Positions 26,883-37,183 of a DNA stretch of 64,000 bases are shown here, piece by piece (the stretch's first letter is position 1; each line of letters starts with the position of its first letter). The DNA comes from Pyramidobacter sp. YE332 (GTDB lineage: Bacteria > Synergistota > Synergistia > Synergistales > Dethiosulfovibrionaceae), in contig NZ_CP133038.1 in NCBI RefSeq assembly GCF_033060595.1, positions 1-64,000 on the forward strand, in the 5' to 3' direction. The notes below the pieces were generated by a model. The model had not been told where the DNA came from and did no database searches. It saw only the letters and a program-made list of their open reading frames with translations. The translations under genes were made by a program, and so were the position numbers.

Positions 26883-28958
26883 TTATTCTCCAGAATCTTG
26901 CTGCTCAGCGGCTTTTTTCTCGCGTTCCTTTTGCGCTTTCGCTTCTGCGGCAGCTTTCATATCCTGCTGGAATTTTTCCAACTGGCAGCGGTACCCGAGG
27001 ATAAAAAGTTCCGTCAGAGGTTTGTCCAAATCATCTGTCCATTCAGACAAGCCCGAAACGATCTCATTTATTTCCGCTATAAGTCTTGCTTTTAGTCCGA
27101 ATCTTGAGCTCTGTAACTTTCCAGTGTACGGCTGCAGCTGCGATTCCAAAATCTGCCATGTTTTCATGGGACGCTTGGAGAACTGATGCATCAAACGCTC
27201 TGCATTGGTCTGCCTGTTCTCTCCGTCGAGCTTGTTCACATAACTTTCGATATTCTCAGCATACGCCAGCAAGCGGCCGAACTGATAACTGCGATCCGGA
27301 TAATCGGGTTGAAGCGCCACCGTTATCTCCTCCTTTTGTCCTCGATCGTTATAGTATTTTCTTACAAGCGCGCAGGTGACCGTCATAATCATTTCTCGAT
27401 CGGAGTCTTCCTTTACAGCCGCCGGATTTGAAGCACGCCTGAACAGCGTCTTGACAAGATCCCCCGGTAACGGCCGGCTTTCCAAAATGCAGGGGATCAG
27501 CCGGTCCATTGTGGCATGAAGCAGATGGTCGGGGACGGGGTGTTGGGGCTTAGGCCTGGGATCGGCCGGAGAAATCTGGTATGCCGCCTTGATGATATCC
27601 AGAGGAGCGGGGGCTCCGAAAAAGGCATGAGTTTTCTTTTCGTCTTTCTTGTCGTGCTTATACGCATGAAGCCATTGGCAGGTATTGTGCCAGTTTTCGA
27701 TTCGACTCAAGAAATCAGAACCAGATATCTCCTGATAATAGGTTACGGCCAACCGACCGTCTGTAGCTGAATTCAGCCCCAGCACGACAACTTGCGAAGC
27801 CCCATCCAGCTCTTTTTTGTATCCCTGCATGACAAGAATCAGACGCTTCGCAAATCCCTCACGGGTATCAATATCGCCGTCAAAAGCCGAATTATCCGTT
27901 GGATCCTCTGTCAAAAGGTCTGCGCTGTCATCGTCAAAGGCCGGGATTCTCTGGTTTTTCGTTCCCCAGATGACATAAATCTGCCCTTTCTCATGCCAAC
28001 TCTGTTTCTGTACCAACCATCGCAGAGCGTTAAAAGCTTTTTGCGAAGTCTCATACCCCACACACATAGCCTGCTTGGACGTAGCGAAGCGGCCTCGATA
28101 GGTAAAGTTTTCAGAATCATTTGAGGAGATCAGTTTCGACTTTGAGTTCGTAAATGGGATACGACAAAGATGTTTCAGCCCGGGGACAACTTCCCGCCCC
28201 TGTACATAACATAAGTCCGTACTGCGTTCAGCCTCCAATTTTTCCAGATAGTATTCTTTATAGGACTGCCAGAAATCCGGCACCTCCCAAATTTTGTCTC
28301 TCACTTCTCCCGGGTAATGAACGCAAATTCGGACAAAAGCCTCAGATACATCAGGGACGATTTTTCTATTGTAAAGAGGATATTTTACGATTTCTTTACG
28401 AGGAACCTGCACAGCCACAATATGCTCCGGAATACTGCCACTGAGGATATTCCGTGCAATGAGGTCCGATACCAGAGTATTCCTTTTTAAATAAGCCACG
28501 ATTACGTCAAGATGCTTTTTGACAATTCCATTACATCGTGCCGCCAGCTCATTCAGGCGTTGCATATAAAGTGTACGGGCTTCATGGAATTCCTGGCGGC
28601 TTTCTTCATTCTTCTTACGAAGTTTATCTGATGGTTCCTCGCTGCTTTTGAGCCAAAGGTAATCATAGTAGTCACCAGCCATATACTTAAGCTTGTCGAA
28701 GAGCACATGCGCGCATGCACCGCTCGTTCGATTCTGAGAATCTTCCGTACATGGAATGAACGTGCTCTGTTCTTCGTGTCCTTCTATTACTCGTGCATTG
28801 ATAATCTTTCCTCCGGCATCAAGCGTCAGTTCGACCTGAACGGATTGAATCATCTGCCCTACAGGTGCAAGCATTGGAGCATCGACAATCTCTCGATTCG
28901 ATTTAAGTACCTCCGCACAGTTGTCGTAGGTATCATACAGTTTTTGCAACCAACTCAT
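26883..28958 (-). CDS. cas8c: Cas8c (Csd1) large subunit, I-C Cascade
   Basis: 691 residues, start [14 protein letters not shown] as in most Csd1 proteins. Later landmarks are [31 protein letters not shown] (split in two here as FTYRGRF and [10 protein letters not shown]), [20 protein letters not shown] and [15 protein letters not shown]. The large subunit recognises the PAM and recruits Cas3; in I-C an internal start can also yield a Cas11-like small subunit from the C-terminal part. ATG 28958 overlaps the cas5c stop (ATGA). Confidence 0.93.
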   Translation of the reverse strand: MSWLQKLYDTYDNCAEVLKSNREIVDAPMLAPVGQMIQSVQVELTLDAGGKIINARVIEGHEEQSTFIPCTEDSQNRTSGACAHVLFDKLKYMAGDYYDYLWLKSSEEPSDKLRKKNEESRQEFHEARTLYMQRLNELAARCNGIVKKHLDVIVAYLKRNTLVSDLIARNILSGSIPEHIVAVQVPRKEIVKYPLYNRKIVPDVSEAFVRICVHYPGEVRDKIWEVPDFWQSYKEYYLEKLEAERSTDLCYVQGREVVPGLKHLCRIPFTNSKSKLISSNDSENFTYRGRFATSKQAMCVGYETSQKAFNALRWLVQKQSWHEKGQIYVIWGTKNQRIPAFDDDSADLLTEDPTDNSAFDGDIDTREGFAKRLILVMQGYKKELDGASQVVVLGLNSATDGRLAVTYYQEISGSDFLSRIENWHNTCQWLHAYKHDKKDEKKTHAFFGAPAPLDIIKAAYQISPADPRPKPQHPVPDHLLHATMDRLIPCILESRPLPGDLVKTLFRRASNPAAVKEDSDREMIMTVTCALVRKYYNDRGQKEEITVALQPDYPDRSYQFGRLLAYAENIESYVNKLDGENRQTNAERLMHQFSKRPMKTWQILESQLQPYTGKLQSSRFGLKARLIAEINEIVSGLSEWTDDLDKPLTELFILGYRCQLEKFQQDMKAAAEAKAQKEREKKAAEQQDSGE

Positions 28959-29688
28959 GCTTGTATCACATCCCTGCACAGATCTTCCACAGGTTGGCAG
29001 TTGCGCCTCAACATAAAGGATTCTTTCTCCCAATCACACAGTTCTCTGACCTCGGTGCATTGATATGGCAACATAAAGTTAATAATTCCATACGCCATTG
29101 CAGGACGCCAAAGTCTCAGTTCCAGCTTTTCCCTGCCAGTATCAGAAGGATAATTGAATCCATGATACATCATGCCAAAGCCCAGTTCAGGCGTCTGATC
29201 GTAAGCCCCTCTTCCTTCTCCAAACGTACACGGTTCGACATATCCCTGGCATTCACGCGTGCCGAGAAAGATATCCCGCCGTCCGCCTCGTTTGATCATT
29301 CGCTGCGCGATCTGAAAATGTTTGTCTTCGTTGCGATCCGGAGCAAGGTCGGGCATGTTCGGATTCCATTCGAAATGGGCTTCGACCTGATAACGGACTT
29401 TGTACAGATACGTGTAGTACGAAAGCGTGTTCGCAGCCGCATTCGGTCCATGCGCATACAATATCGGCTTAACTCCTTTCGTCTGCATTCTGATGGGATT
29501 CATCACGCGCACTCGGTCGATGTACCAGATGAACGTCGGCTTCCAATAGATGCTCTCCGTAATGCCGACAAGCGCCTGATACGTCGGGATCGGGTAGGTG
29601 CTTTTCTCGCCTCCGACCCGCGTCAGGGGATCGCTGAACAGCGCATACTCCCCCAGACTTGATAAGCAACCCTGTTGGCTTTTTGCAT
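28955..29688 (-). CDS. cas5c: Cas5c (Cas5d) crRNA-processing subunit; apparent one-base deletion near the start
   Basis: About 244 residues when repaired. It should begin [23 protein letters not shown] in the pattern of all Cas5c proteins (ATG 29688, AAGGAGG 7 bases upstream). As given, the frame shifts at a C5 run (29650-29654) after QVWG and needs a sixth base. Everything after GEYALF is intact: [50 protein letters not shown]-like and [11 protein letters not shown] frame open from 29725 exists but replaces the conserved first strand. In I-C systems this protein, not Cas6, cuts the pre-crRNA, so a real deletion would cripple the system. Confidence 0.85.
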
Positions 29689-29718
29689 GCGTTCGCCTCC
29701 TTGTTCTTTTTTGCCGAT

Positions 29719-32196
29719 TCAGCAAATATACTTGGCCGGATCGACGCCGCCCTCAAAAACTATACCATATTCGTCATCATAAGACTCTTCGTCCAGCAAA
29801 CAATAAATTCCCAAGTTCTCAAAGAAACGCAGTTTGTGGTCTTTTTCCAGTTTCCTCAGGCCGTCCGGATAGACACTGACCGAATACCGCTGCAACTCGC
29901 GAAAGAGCGTCTTTTTATCAAGATAATCCGAAGCGGAAAGCAGCTGCCGCTGCAATTCGATCCCTTTGCCGTACGGGACAAGGATCCCCGTCGTGTTCTC
30001 GTCGATGACGCGAAACTCCCTGCCAGCTGTGCGAAACGCCTGGTGCAGGATTCCATGGTGCGCCCTTTCGTGCCTGCTTTCATATCCTACCAGCGCTTTT
30101 CTGTTCGCCGCGAGGTAATCGAAAAGCGTCCGTCCGGCGTCATGAGGCGCAGGATAGTCCATCGATCCGCGCTGCTCATGGTAATAGTAACGATAATACG
30201 CGCGAAGCGTTTCTTCAGAAAAGTAATCCTGCACGGGAAAAAACGACATATCGGAAAGAACGAGGGTCATCGCATCCTGCGCCCTGCGCAGATCGGGCAG
30301 CATGGCAAGACCGGTCTCTTGGTAACGGATAAAATAGACATAGCCGCGCTCCACAAACTTGTTCCGGTTGCAGCGGCCGGACGCCTGCGTCAAACTGTCC
30401 AGCCCTGTCTTGGAACGGATCACCGCGTCGAAAGAAATATCGACGCCGGCCTCGATCAGATTGGTGCTGACGCAAATCACTGCTTTATGCTGAGCCAGGA
30501 GCGAATTCATCTCGGTGATCTTCGCCAGACGGTGAGCGCCGCACATGTTGGTGCTCAGATGGAAGAGAGCGACGCCGGCGCGGCCTTTCGCCTTCAGCTG
30601 CGCGTGAACTTCTTTCACCGCTTTCTTCGTATTGAGAACGATCAGGACGCTTTTGACCTCACGGGGAAGTTGAAGAACGAATTCGGAAAGAGTTTCTGCC
30701 GTATAAGGTTCTTCCTGTGTCTTATCAATGATCTGAATGCGATCAAAGACGGGGAAACGTTTTCTGACGTCCCGAACCAGATCGGCGGGTTCCGAAAGGC
30801 GCAGCGGACGGGCGATTTCTTCCAAAGCGGGCTGAGTCGCCGAACAGAGGACCGCCGTGCAGCCGCAAAAGCCGGCAAGGAAATTCATCGCCAGATTGAA
30901 CATGCTGATACACTTGACGGGAATGCTCTGCACTTCGTCGAAAATCAGCACCGAATTGCACAGCTGGTGCATGCGGCGCACGCACTGCCCGCGGCCGGAA
31001 AAAAGGGCGTCGAGGAACTGGACCTGAGAGGTGAGAATGAGCGGGATATCCCAACGCTCCGCGAACGTGTCCAGCTGGTCTTCTTTTTCGCGCTGCTGTT
31101 TCTCGTTTTCGTTTTCATCCTTGCCGTAGCTGATAAGATTCGAGTGATGCTCAAGAAGGATGTCGCCGCGGCCGAACGTCTCGCGCAAAATCTGCGCTGT
31201 CTGATCGATAATCGTCGTGAAAGGCGCCACATAAAATACGTGATCTTTTCCAAACTTTCGTGCCAGATACAGAGCGCTTCTCATTACAGCTAACGTCTTG
31301 CCGCCGCCGGTGACGACATTGAGACGGTAAATGCCGGACGGTTCCCGCATCTTCTTCACCGATTCCAGGCATTCATCGGAGATCTGACGGCGCGCCGTGT
31401 TTATCGGAGAATCGGGAAAACCGTCAAGGCGTTTTTCAAGTTTTACCGCCAGTTCCCCCCAAAGCTTCGGATCCGTTGTGTACGTCGCCGCCTCAAGACG
31501 ATTTTCCCAGCAGGCCGAAGCGTACCTGTCGCCGTCGCAAAGGCAGGAGAACGCCATTCGCGTCAGCAGACCCTTGAAAAATTCCCGTTTTTCCAAGCGG
31601 CGCTGCAATATTTTTCGTTTTTCTCCAGAGGAACGGTTTTCTTGTCTGACGTCTTCTGGATAAACGTCGGCATTGCAGCGTTCCGTAAAAACTTTCATTA
31701 TCGTTCGCAGTTCTTCGGCAGCCGACTCGAGCAGTTTACGGATATCGTCTTGCGGAACAACCCCTTGCTGAAATCGCGCGAGCGCTTCCGCTTGAACCGC
31801 GTCGGGAGGCTCTTGAAGACGCTCTTCATAGGAAGCCGCCCCGTCGGGTTCGATCACGTCAGAAAGTCCGCTGTGGTGGCCCCAAACAACCAGCTCGGCA
31901 ATCTCGGCCGCATATTGCTCATACGATGTTTCCGAAAATTCCTGCGCCGTCCGGCGGATCAGTTTTGCCCCCGTCGGCGCGTGAGGAATCATTTCATCCC
32001 GTTCATCATTCAGCAGATATCGCTGCCATTGTTCGGAACTCTTTCCCGCGTCATGAACGAGCCCCACCAGACGTCCCAAAGATGGTATGCCGATTTTTCG
32101 ACAGTTTTGCTCGCATAAGTCTGCAACCAGCCGAACATGATCTGCAAGAGCTTCTCTCCGGTCTGATCCGTCACGGGCTTTTCGGGAATAAAGCAT
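29719..32196 (-). CDS. cas3: Cas3 helicase-nuclease (I-C)
   Basis: 825 residues. N-terminal HD nuclease: [33 protein letters not shown]. Then a superfamily 2 helicase: [15 protein letters not shown] (Walker A), [10 protein letters not shown] (DEAD-box equivalent), LCSATQP (motif III), [17 protein letters not shown] and QASGRCNRN (motifs V-VI). It unwinds and degrades target DNA after Cascade binding. First gene of the I-C operon (ATG 32196, AGAGGTGAAAAA upstream), 30 bases before cas5c. The operon promoter should lie within 32197-32319, but no clear -35/-10 pair was seen. Confidence 0.95.
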   Translation of the reverse strand: MLYSRKARDGSDRREALADHVRLVADLCEQNCRKIGIPSLGRLVGLVHDAGKSSEQWQRYLLNDERDEMIPHAPTGAKLIRRTAQEFSETSYEQYAAEIAELVVWGHHSGLSDVIEPDGAASYEERLQEPPDAVQAEALARFQQGVVPQDDIRKLLESAAEELRTIMKVFTERCNADVYPEDVRQENRSSGEKRKILQRRLEKREFFKGLLTRMAFSCLCDGDRYASACWENRLEAATYTTDPKLWGELAVKLEKRLDGFPDSPINTARRQISDECLESVKKMREPSGIYRLNVVTGGGKTLAVMRSALYLARKFGKDHVFYVAPFTTIIDQTAQILRETFGRGDILLEHHSNLISYGKDENENEKQQREKEDQLDTFAERWDIPLILTSQVQFLDALFSGRGQCVRRMHQLCNSVLIFDEVQSIPVKCISMFNLAMNFLAGFCGCTAVLCSATQPALEEIARPLRLSEPADLVRDVRKRFPVFDRIQIIDKTQEEPYTAETLSEFVLQLPREVKSVLIVLNTKKAVKEVHAQLKAKGRAGVALFHLSTNMCGAHRLAKITEMNSLLAQHKAVICVSTNLIEAGVDISFDAVIRSKTGLDSLTQASGRCNRNKFVERGYVYFIRYQETGLAMLPDLRRAQDAMTLVLSDMSFFPVQDYFSEETLRAYYRYYYHEQRGSMDYPAPHDAGRTLFDYLAANRKALVGYESRHERAHHGILHQAFRTAGREFRVIDENTTGILVPYGKGIELQRQLLSASDYLDKKTLFRELQRYSVSVYPDGLRKLEKDHKLRFFENLGIYCLLDEESYDDEYGIVFEGGVDPAKYIC

Positions 32197-32319
32197 TTTT
32201 TCACCTCTTCATCCGCAGATTTGTGTGCTTTACAAGAACCACAAAAGCGAGGCCCACCAATAAGCCTTGGCGGTACACCCTTTGTTCTTTTCGCTTTCCA
32301 TAGTGGTTTTTACTTGAGC

Positions 32320-32889
32320 TTACCGCTTGATATCGCCGCCGGAGAGCGCGTCGTCGTAGACGGCCCGCGCGCCGCCGATGAACTTGGGGCGCGTGCGCGC
32401 GCAGACCAGGTTGGCCGCTCCGATCTTCTTCACGGAGACGCGCACGGGCACGGCCACGTCGCGCAAGTGCATGCCGATCAGCGTATCGCCGATGTCCATG
32501 CCTGCGGCGGCGCGAAGGTGTTCGACGGCGGCGGGGCATTCGCAGTTTTCGTAGACGGTCGTCGCGAACGCACCGCCGGCGTGCAGCTGCGGCACGACGT
32601 TGCAGATTTCCGCGCCGGGCAGCAGCGCCGCCCTTTCCACGATCAGGGCGCGGTTGAGGTGCTCGCAGCACTGCGCCGCCAAAAAGAGCCCGCGCTCGCG
32701 CAACGCCGGCATCACGCCCTCGTAAACGGCCTTGGCGATCTCCGCGTTCGACCCTTTGCCGATGCGAAAACCGCCGATCTCGCTGGTGGAACAGCCGACC
32801 ACGAAAATTTCGCCGGGTTCCGTGCGCGCGACGGCCAGCAGTTCGCCGACAGCCTGTGCCGATAGAACCCTGATTTCTTCATAGGACAT
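32320..32889 (-). CDS. UPF0340 / TIGR01440 family protein (YwlG-like)
   Basis: 189 residues with the whole-family pattern: VVGCSTSEIGG near 31-41, LAAQCCEHLNRALIVER near 71-87, VVPQLHAGGAFAT near 98-110, and DIGDTLIGMHLRDVAVPVR near 131-149. Length is standard. Cytoplasmic; no established function, though the fold resembles acetyl/amidase-like thiol enzymes and QCCEH is its most conserved block. ATG 32889 is behind GGGAGG. Stands alone before the I-C cas operon on the same strand. Confidence 0.85.
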   Translation of the reverse strand: MSYEEIRVLSAQAVGELLAVARTEPGEIFVVGCSTSEIGGFRIGKGSNAEIAKAVYEGVMPALRERGLFLAAQCCEHLNRALIVERAALLPGAEICNVVPQLHAGGAFATTVYENCECPAAVEHLRAAAGMDIGDTLIGMHLRDVAVPVRVSVKKIGAANLVCARTRPKFIGGARAVYDDALSGGDIKR

Positions 32890-32960
32890 CGTTCAGGACC
32901 TCCCTTTTTTGGTTGGAGCGTTCACTGTTTCTCATTCTAGCACTTCGCGTTCCGCCGCGA

Positions 32961-32976
32961 TGTTCCACGTGGAACA
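32961..32976. promoter_or_regulatory. parS-like ParB-binding site 2
   Basis: TGTTCCACGTGGAACA, perfect 16-base palindrome equal to the parS form known from Pseudomonas. It is extended by CCGCCGCGA / TCGCGGCGG flanks to a palindrome of about 34 bases in a divergent promoter region. Confidence 0.75.
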
Positions 32977-33055
32977 TCGCGGCGGCCAAACCGCCGCTGC
33001 GCCGCTGTGATACAATCAGTTCGGAGCGTTTTTGGGAAGGACGAGTCAGAAGACC

Positions 33056-33934
33056 ATGCTGAAAAAACTGTTGCTGCTCTGTGCCGCCGCGCTGACGTTG
33101 GCCGTCAACGAAGGTCCCTTCGCGGCAGACCGCGGTCTGGCGGCGTTGAAAGACGGCGGGCGGAATCCGCACGATCGTCCGCTCGAATCGTTGCGGGGCA
33201 TGCCGACTGTATCCGAAAAAGAAGGCTCTGCCGAACCGCATGAGCGCCTGCGGGCCACCGATGTGCGCGGCGATTACGACAGCGACGCCGTTTTCGCCAA
33301 CTTTCGCGAAGTTCGCGGCGGCCGCCTGAGGCGCGGTTCTCTGTACCGCTCCAGCATTCCCTCGAGCACGGAGCGCCCGCGCGCGCCCTACGCCGACCAG
33401 CTGGCGCGAGAAGCCGGCATCCGCACCGTGCTGAATCTGGCCAACTCGCCCGAGCGTCTGAAGAAGAACATGGAAAGCCCCGCCTGCCGGTCGCCGTATT
33501 ATCGCATGCTCTGGCGCGGCGGCAACGTGATCGCCCGCGCCTTGCCCGCCGCGCCGGAGCACGCGACCTTTCGCGCCGGTCTGGCCGAAGAACTGCGCTT
33601 CATGACGAAGCGCCCCGCCCCGTATCTGGTCCACTGCGCCGAGGGCAAGGACCGCGCCGGCTTTGTCAGCTTTCTGCTGGCCGCGTTGCTGGACGCTTCC
33701 TTGGACGAATTGAAGGACGACTACGGCCAAAGCTTCGTCAACTATTATCATTTGAAACGCGGCGAGCCCCGTTACGTCACGCACGTGGACGACGGCATCG
33801 AATCCTTTTGCCGTGCCATTGCCTGGACTCCGAAAGAGCCGCTTCGCCGGGGCGCTGAGCGTTATCTGCACAGCATCGGCCTCACCGTCGCCGAGATCGA
33901 AACGCTGAAACGCCGCCTGGCGCACGACGGCTGA
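33056..33934 (+). CDS. Secreted protein-tyrosine-phosphatase-like protein
   Basis: About 292 residues from ATG 33056 (GGAAGGACGAG upstream) with signal peptide MLKKLLLLCAAALTLA. The catalytic loop is VHCAEGKDRAGFVSFLL (Cx5R, with the GKDR variant), and an upstream Asp-bearing region FREVRGGRLRRGSLYRSS matches the Y_phosphatase3/lipid phosphatase layout. The C-terminal YLHSIGLTVAEIETLKRRL is the usual end. Predicted to act on phosphotyrosine or phosphoinositides outside the cytoplasm. The spacing to the next gene (HD protein) is 82 bases and they may be co-transcribed. Substrate unknown. Confidence 0.8.
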   Translation: MLKKLLLLCAAALTLAVNEGPFAADRGLAALKDGGRNPHDRPLESLRGMPTVSEKEGSAEPHERLRATDVRGDYDSDAVFANFREVRGGRLRRGSLYRSSIPSSTERPRAPYADQLAREAGIRTVLNLANSPERLKKNMESPACRSPYYRMLWRGGNVIARALPAAPEHATFRAGLAEELRFMTKRPAPYLVHCAEGKDRAGFVSFLLAALLDASLDELKDDYGQSFVNYYHLKRGEPRYVTHVDDGIESFCRAIAWTPKEPLRRGAERYLHSIGLTVAEIETLKRRLAHDG

Positions 33935-34016
33935 GAGCGAATTTCGTTTGCGGAACAGGGGGCGCTGTTTTACCCGTCGCGTACCATCGGCGCATCACAC
34001 CGCAGGAGGTGTTGGC

Positions 34017-34538
34017 ATGAATTCGAAGCACGCGCGCCTGCTTGCTGCGGCAATTCGTTATGACCGCGGCGACGCCCGGCGCATCCAGCATTTCGTCAAG
34101 GTCCACGATCTGGCCGCGGCGATCGGCGCGCTGGAAGGGCTGGACGAGGAGACGCAGTTCATTCTCGAGACGGCGGCCATTCTCCACGACATCGGCATCC
34201 ATCAGGCCGAAGCCAAGCACGGCAACGGCCACGGCACGTATCAGGAACGGGAGGGCCCCGGCGTCGCCGAGGCGATCTTGCGCGAACTGGGCGGCTACAG
34301 CGAAGCGCAGATCGAGCGCGTCAAATATCTGATCGCCCATCATCACACCTACAGCGACATCGATGGCGTCGATTACCAGATCCTCGTCGAGGCCGACTTT
34401 CTCGTCAACCTTTTCGAAAGCCCCGATCGCTACGGTCCCGCCGCAAAGGTCAGCGAACGCATCTTCAGGACGGCCGCCGGAAAGCGCCTTCTCGACGACA
34501 TGTTCGTCGCCGGCGCTTACCATCCCCTCACGTCCTGA
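34017..34538 (+). CDS. HD-domain phosphohydrolase
   Basis: 173 residues from ATG 34017 behind GCAGGAGGTG. Metal-binding HD motif: RIQHFVKV (first His), AAILHDIGIHQAE (His-Asp), LIAHHHTYSD and EADFLVNL (final Asp). It resembles YedJ/YpgQ-like small HD proteins acting on nucleotides or related phosphates. Cytoplasmic. Follows the phosphatase gene and is followed by a strong terminator. Substrate unknown. Confidence 0.82.
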   Translation: MNSKHARLLAAAIRYDRGDARRIQHFVKVHDLAAAIGALEGLDEETQFILETAAILHDIGIHQAEAKHGNGHGTYQEREGPGVAEAILRELGGYSEAQIERVKYLIAHHHTYSDIDGVDYQILVEADFLVNLFESPDRYGPAAKVSERIFRTAAGKRLLDDMFVAGAYHPLTS

Positions 34539-34550
34539 AAGATTTTCATA

Positions 34551-34606
34551 AACGAATCGCGGCAGTCCGCCGGAAAAGATCCGACGGACTGCCGCGATTC
34601 GTTTTT
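34551..34606. terminator. Terminator between HD gene and solute-binding protein
   Basis: AACGAATCGCGGCAGTCCG / CGGACTGCCGCGATTCGTT, 19-bp stem, then TTT; genes converge here. Confidence 0.85.
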
Positions 34607-34612
34607 CAACGG

Positions 34613-35680
34613 TTATTTCTGCAGAACCGAGGCGCTTCGTACCGTGTCCTGCGAGTCTTCCAGCCGATCGCTCCGCGCCACTTCGCTGGTCCAGCGGTCG
34701 ATCAGGCGCAGGCGATTCTGGCTTTTCCACGGCACGCTGCACTGGAGCAGCCTGATCGAATTCAGATCGAGCAGCTTGTTGAGCTCCCGCAGCTCAGGGC
34801 GAGCGGGAAGGTAACACGGCTTCAGCTCCATACGGCTGCGTGCGAAATCCGGCGACGCCAGCCACTGCAGCAGATACTTCGCCTCCTCGGGGTACGCCGC
34901 GCCGTCGAGCAGCGCGCAGCCGTCCACCGCATACGTCACGCCCTCCTTGGGAAAAACGATTTCCACGGGATAACCTTCCAGCTTCAGGCTCATCGCGTCC
35001 ACGTAATAGAACACGCCCGCCGCCGCCTGTCCCAAGGCGACGGGCGTGGCGCCGCCGACGCCGTTTCCGGCGTATGCGCGCACGTTTTCCGCCAGCTTCT
35101 TCTGGTACTCGAAAGCCTCTCTCTCGCCGTAGATGCGCACGAGCGAATAGATTTGTTCCGAGGCCGTCGCCGACGCGCGGGGGTCACCCATCTGCAGCGC
35201 CCCGCGATACGCAGGGTCAAGCAGATCCTGCCAGGAATCGGGCATCCTCAGCCCGTTTTTCTCGATAAAATTCCTGTTGACGAGAAAACACAACGGCGTC
35301 ACGCCGATGCCGAACCAACGATTGTCAGGATCGCGATATCCGACCGGCATCGCTTTGGCCGCTTCGGGAACGTACCGGGCCAGCGCGCCTTCGCGTTTGG
35401 CGGCATCGTAAATGTCGGCCGGGCCGCCAATGATCAGGTCGGCCTGCGGACACACCTTTTCGGCGATGACGCGCCGCAGCATCTCGCCCGACGAGAGCCG
35501 TGAAAAGTTGACCTGCAAACCGGTATAATCGGTAAAGCGTTGAAACAGGACCGCTGCATCCCTTTCCGGGATCGTCGTGTACACGCGGATCACCGGCGGC
35601 GCGGCAAACTTCCGATACAGCCATAATCCCGCCGCCACGGTCAGCACGGCTGCAAGAGCAAACACACTTCTTCTGCGCAC
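34613..35680 (-). CDS. ABC-type extracellular solute-binding protein (iron/2-aminoethylphosphonate class)
   Basis: About 355 residues from GTG 35680 (AGGGGGG upstream). N-terminal anchor MRRRSVFALAAVLTVAAGLW, then IRVYTTIPERDAAVLFQRF, RLSSGEMLRRV, ADLIIGGPADIYDAAKREG, WFGIGVTPLCFLVNRNFIEK and SWQDLLDPAYRGALQMGDPR, a type II periplasmic binding fold like FbpA/AfuA/PhnS. It would bind ferric ion or a small anion in the periplasm. No permease or ATPase gene is next to it, so its partners lie elsewhere or it serves as a sensor ligand. A TATAAT (minus) at 35767-35772 is its likely -10. Confidence 0.82.
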   Translation of the reverse strand: MRRRSVFALAAVLTVAAGLWLYRKFAAPPVIRVYTTIPERDAAVLFQRFTDYTGLQVNFSRLSSGEMLRRVIAEKVCPQADLIIGGPADIYDAAKREGALARYVPEAAKAMPVGYRDPDNRWFGIGVTPLCFLVNRNFIEKNGLRMPDSWQDLLDPAYRGALQMGDPRASATASEQIYSLVRIYGEREAFEYQKKLAENVRAYAGNGVGGATPVALGQAAAGVFYYVDAMSLKLEGYPVEIVFPKEGVTYAVDGCALLDGAAYPEEAKYLLQWLASPDFARSRMELKPCYLPARPELRELNKLLDLNSIRLLQCSVPWKSQNRLRLIDRWTSEVARSDRLEDSQDTVRSASVLQK

Positions 35681-36033
35681 GGAAAATCCCCCCTGCACTG
35701 GAACGTTCCTGAGATACTGTCAGCGCTTGTTCGTTCTTTTCGGAGCTTTCTCCAGGACTTTCAAATATTATACCCGCTCATTGCCTCTTTTTGCAGGAGA
35801 CAACGTAGAAAAAAAGACGAATTTGCTCTCTGCTTCAGAATACTTTCCAAACCGGCCGACAAAGCGCGCTGAACGGCGGCGCGTCGTCTTGAAAGTGGAA
35901 CCGGAAAATAGCTTGACCGTTCGTTTCACCAGAGACGAAAAAAGACGGAGCGAAACCGTTCGATCTGTTTCGAACCGGTTTCGCTCCGTCTTTGCCGTAT
36001 TTTTATCCGCCGCCCGTTTCCGTCGCGCCAGGC
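35681..36033. other. 353-base intergenic region with promoter and terminator
   Basis: Holds the -10 of the solute-binding gene (35767-35772) and the terminator at 35941-35993. A minus-strand frame (35768-36037) overlaps the terminator and has no RBS; no gene called. Confidence 0.5.
35941..35993 (-). terminator. Terminator of the MBL-fold hydrolase gene
   Basis: AAAGACGGAGCGAAACCG / CGGTTTCGCTCCGTCTTT with an inner GTTCG/CGAAC stem; TTTTTT follows on the minus strand. Confidence 0.8.
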
Positions 36034-36831
36034 TCAAAGCACCAGTTCATCGCCCGCCGCCAGATAGCGCAGCTGCTCGCCCATCCTCTGCCGCAGGTAA
36101 TCATACTGGGGCACCCCTGTGCAGTGGCAGGTGTAGTACGTCACGGGCCAGCGTTTCAGTTCGGCCGCGGCCGCATCCATACGGCGGAACCGATCTTCCG
36201 GCACGTCCTTGAAGTGAAAGCCGCCGACGACCGCCTGAGCCCCTTCTTTCGAAGCCCATTCCATGATGTTGAGAATACCGCGGTGACTGCAGCCGCTGAT
36301 CAGGACCTTTTTCGCCCCTTCGCTGACCAACAGATACTGTTCGTGGCCGAACTGTTCCGGCACCAACACGCCGCCGGCCTCCATCATCATGCCGCAGGTA
36401 TCGACGGGCCACTCGCAGGGCTTGCCCGCGTAGCTGGCGATGGTCAGCTCGTTGTCGAGGCGCAGACGATCCTCGCCGACGACCACGATCCGGGGATGAC
36501 CGATCAGCCGCGGTTCCACGCCGATGTATTTGCCGTCGCGGTTGTAGCGCGGCCGGTCGTAAGTCGCGCGCGCGTAAAGTTTGGCGTGATCGTTCAGGCG
36601 GAAAAACGTCGTCATGCCGCCCGAATGGTCGCTGTGGCCGTGAGACAGCACGGCCGTATCCACGGCCGCGAGGTCGACGCCCAGCGCCAGCGCGTTTTTC
36701 GCGAACAGGCCGCTGGCGCCCGCGTCGAACAGCACTTTGTGGCGATCCGTCTCGATGTACAGACTCAAACCGTGCTCCGCGCGGCAGCATTCTCTCCCTG
36801 AGGTGTTCTCCATCAAGGTCACAATCCGCAT
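36034..36831 (-). CDS. MBL-fold metallohydrolase (dihydropterin phosphate synthase-like)
   Basis: About 265 residues from ATG 36831, 7 bases after AAGGAGG. The metallo-beta-lactamase motif is LSHGHSDHSGGM (H-x-H-x-D-H), followed by GCSHRGILNIM and GGFHFKD supplying further ligands, and a final YTCHCTG. LMENTSG and LFDAGASGLFAKNA place it in the family annotated as 7,8-dihydropterin-6-yl-methyl-4-(beta-D-ribofuranosyl)aminobenzene 5-phosphate synthase, an archaeal methanopterin enzyme. In bacteria the role is unknown. Cytoplasmic. Confidence 0.82.
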   Translation of the reverse strand: MRIVTLMENTSGRECCRAEHGLSLYIETDRHKVLFDAGASGLFAKNALALGVDLAAVDTAVLSHGHSDHSGGMTTFFRLNDHAKLYARATYDRPRYNRDGKYIGVEPRLIGHPRIVVVGEDRLRLDNELTIASYAGKPCEWPVDTCGMMMEAGGVLVPEQFGHEQYLLVSEGAKKVLISGCSHRGILNIMEWASKEGAQAVVGGFHFKDVPEDRFRRMDAAAAELKRWPVTYYTCHCTGVPQYDYLRQRMGEQLRYLAAGDELVL

Positions 36832-36877
36832 GAACAATCCTCCTTAATGTGTTGTTTTCCCCCTGATGAGCTTTTTC

Positions 36878-36905
36878 ATTATACCGTGATATGATTAAAA
36901 TACAA
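36878..36905 (-). promoter_or_regulatory. Promoter of the MBL-fold gene
   Basis: Minus strand TTGTAT (36905-36900), 16-base spacer, TATAAT (36883-36878). The rest of the 352-base spacer up to 37183 shows no gene. Confidence 0.65.
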
Positions 36906-37183
36906 TTATCATGAATTCCGCTTCTCCATAGAAACCTATTTCTCCTTTGGTGCAAAGATCGCGAACGCAAAATTTTTAATATGACGGATGGGGATTTGCC
37001 GCGACACACGCCCCGCTTTCCCCGTTTGCCGGATTGCCGGCGCGGCGGCCGAATGAAGCTTCGAGAAACATAGTACTGTCACGACGTTTGTGTCATCTTG
37101 CGCGCCGGAAGAAAATGCTTTAAGCTGTATACGTCGGCCAACGGCCGCGAGACGATCCATGAACGCGAAGGGAGCCGGAAAAG

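Noticed and set aside
29719-31293. 544-codon plus-strand frame opposite the I-C cas3
   Set aside because: Antisense to well-conserved helicase motifs; no RBS.
34613-35680. Full iron ABC uptake operon
   Set aside because: Only the binding protein is present; neighbours are unrelated and terminators flank it.
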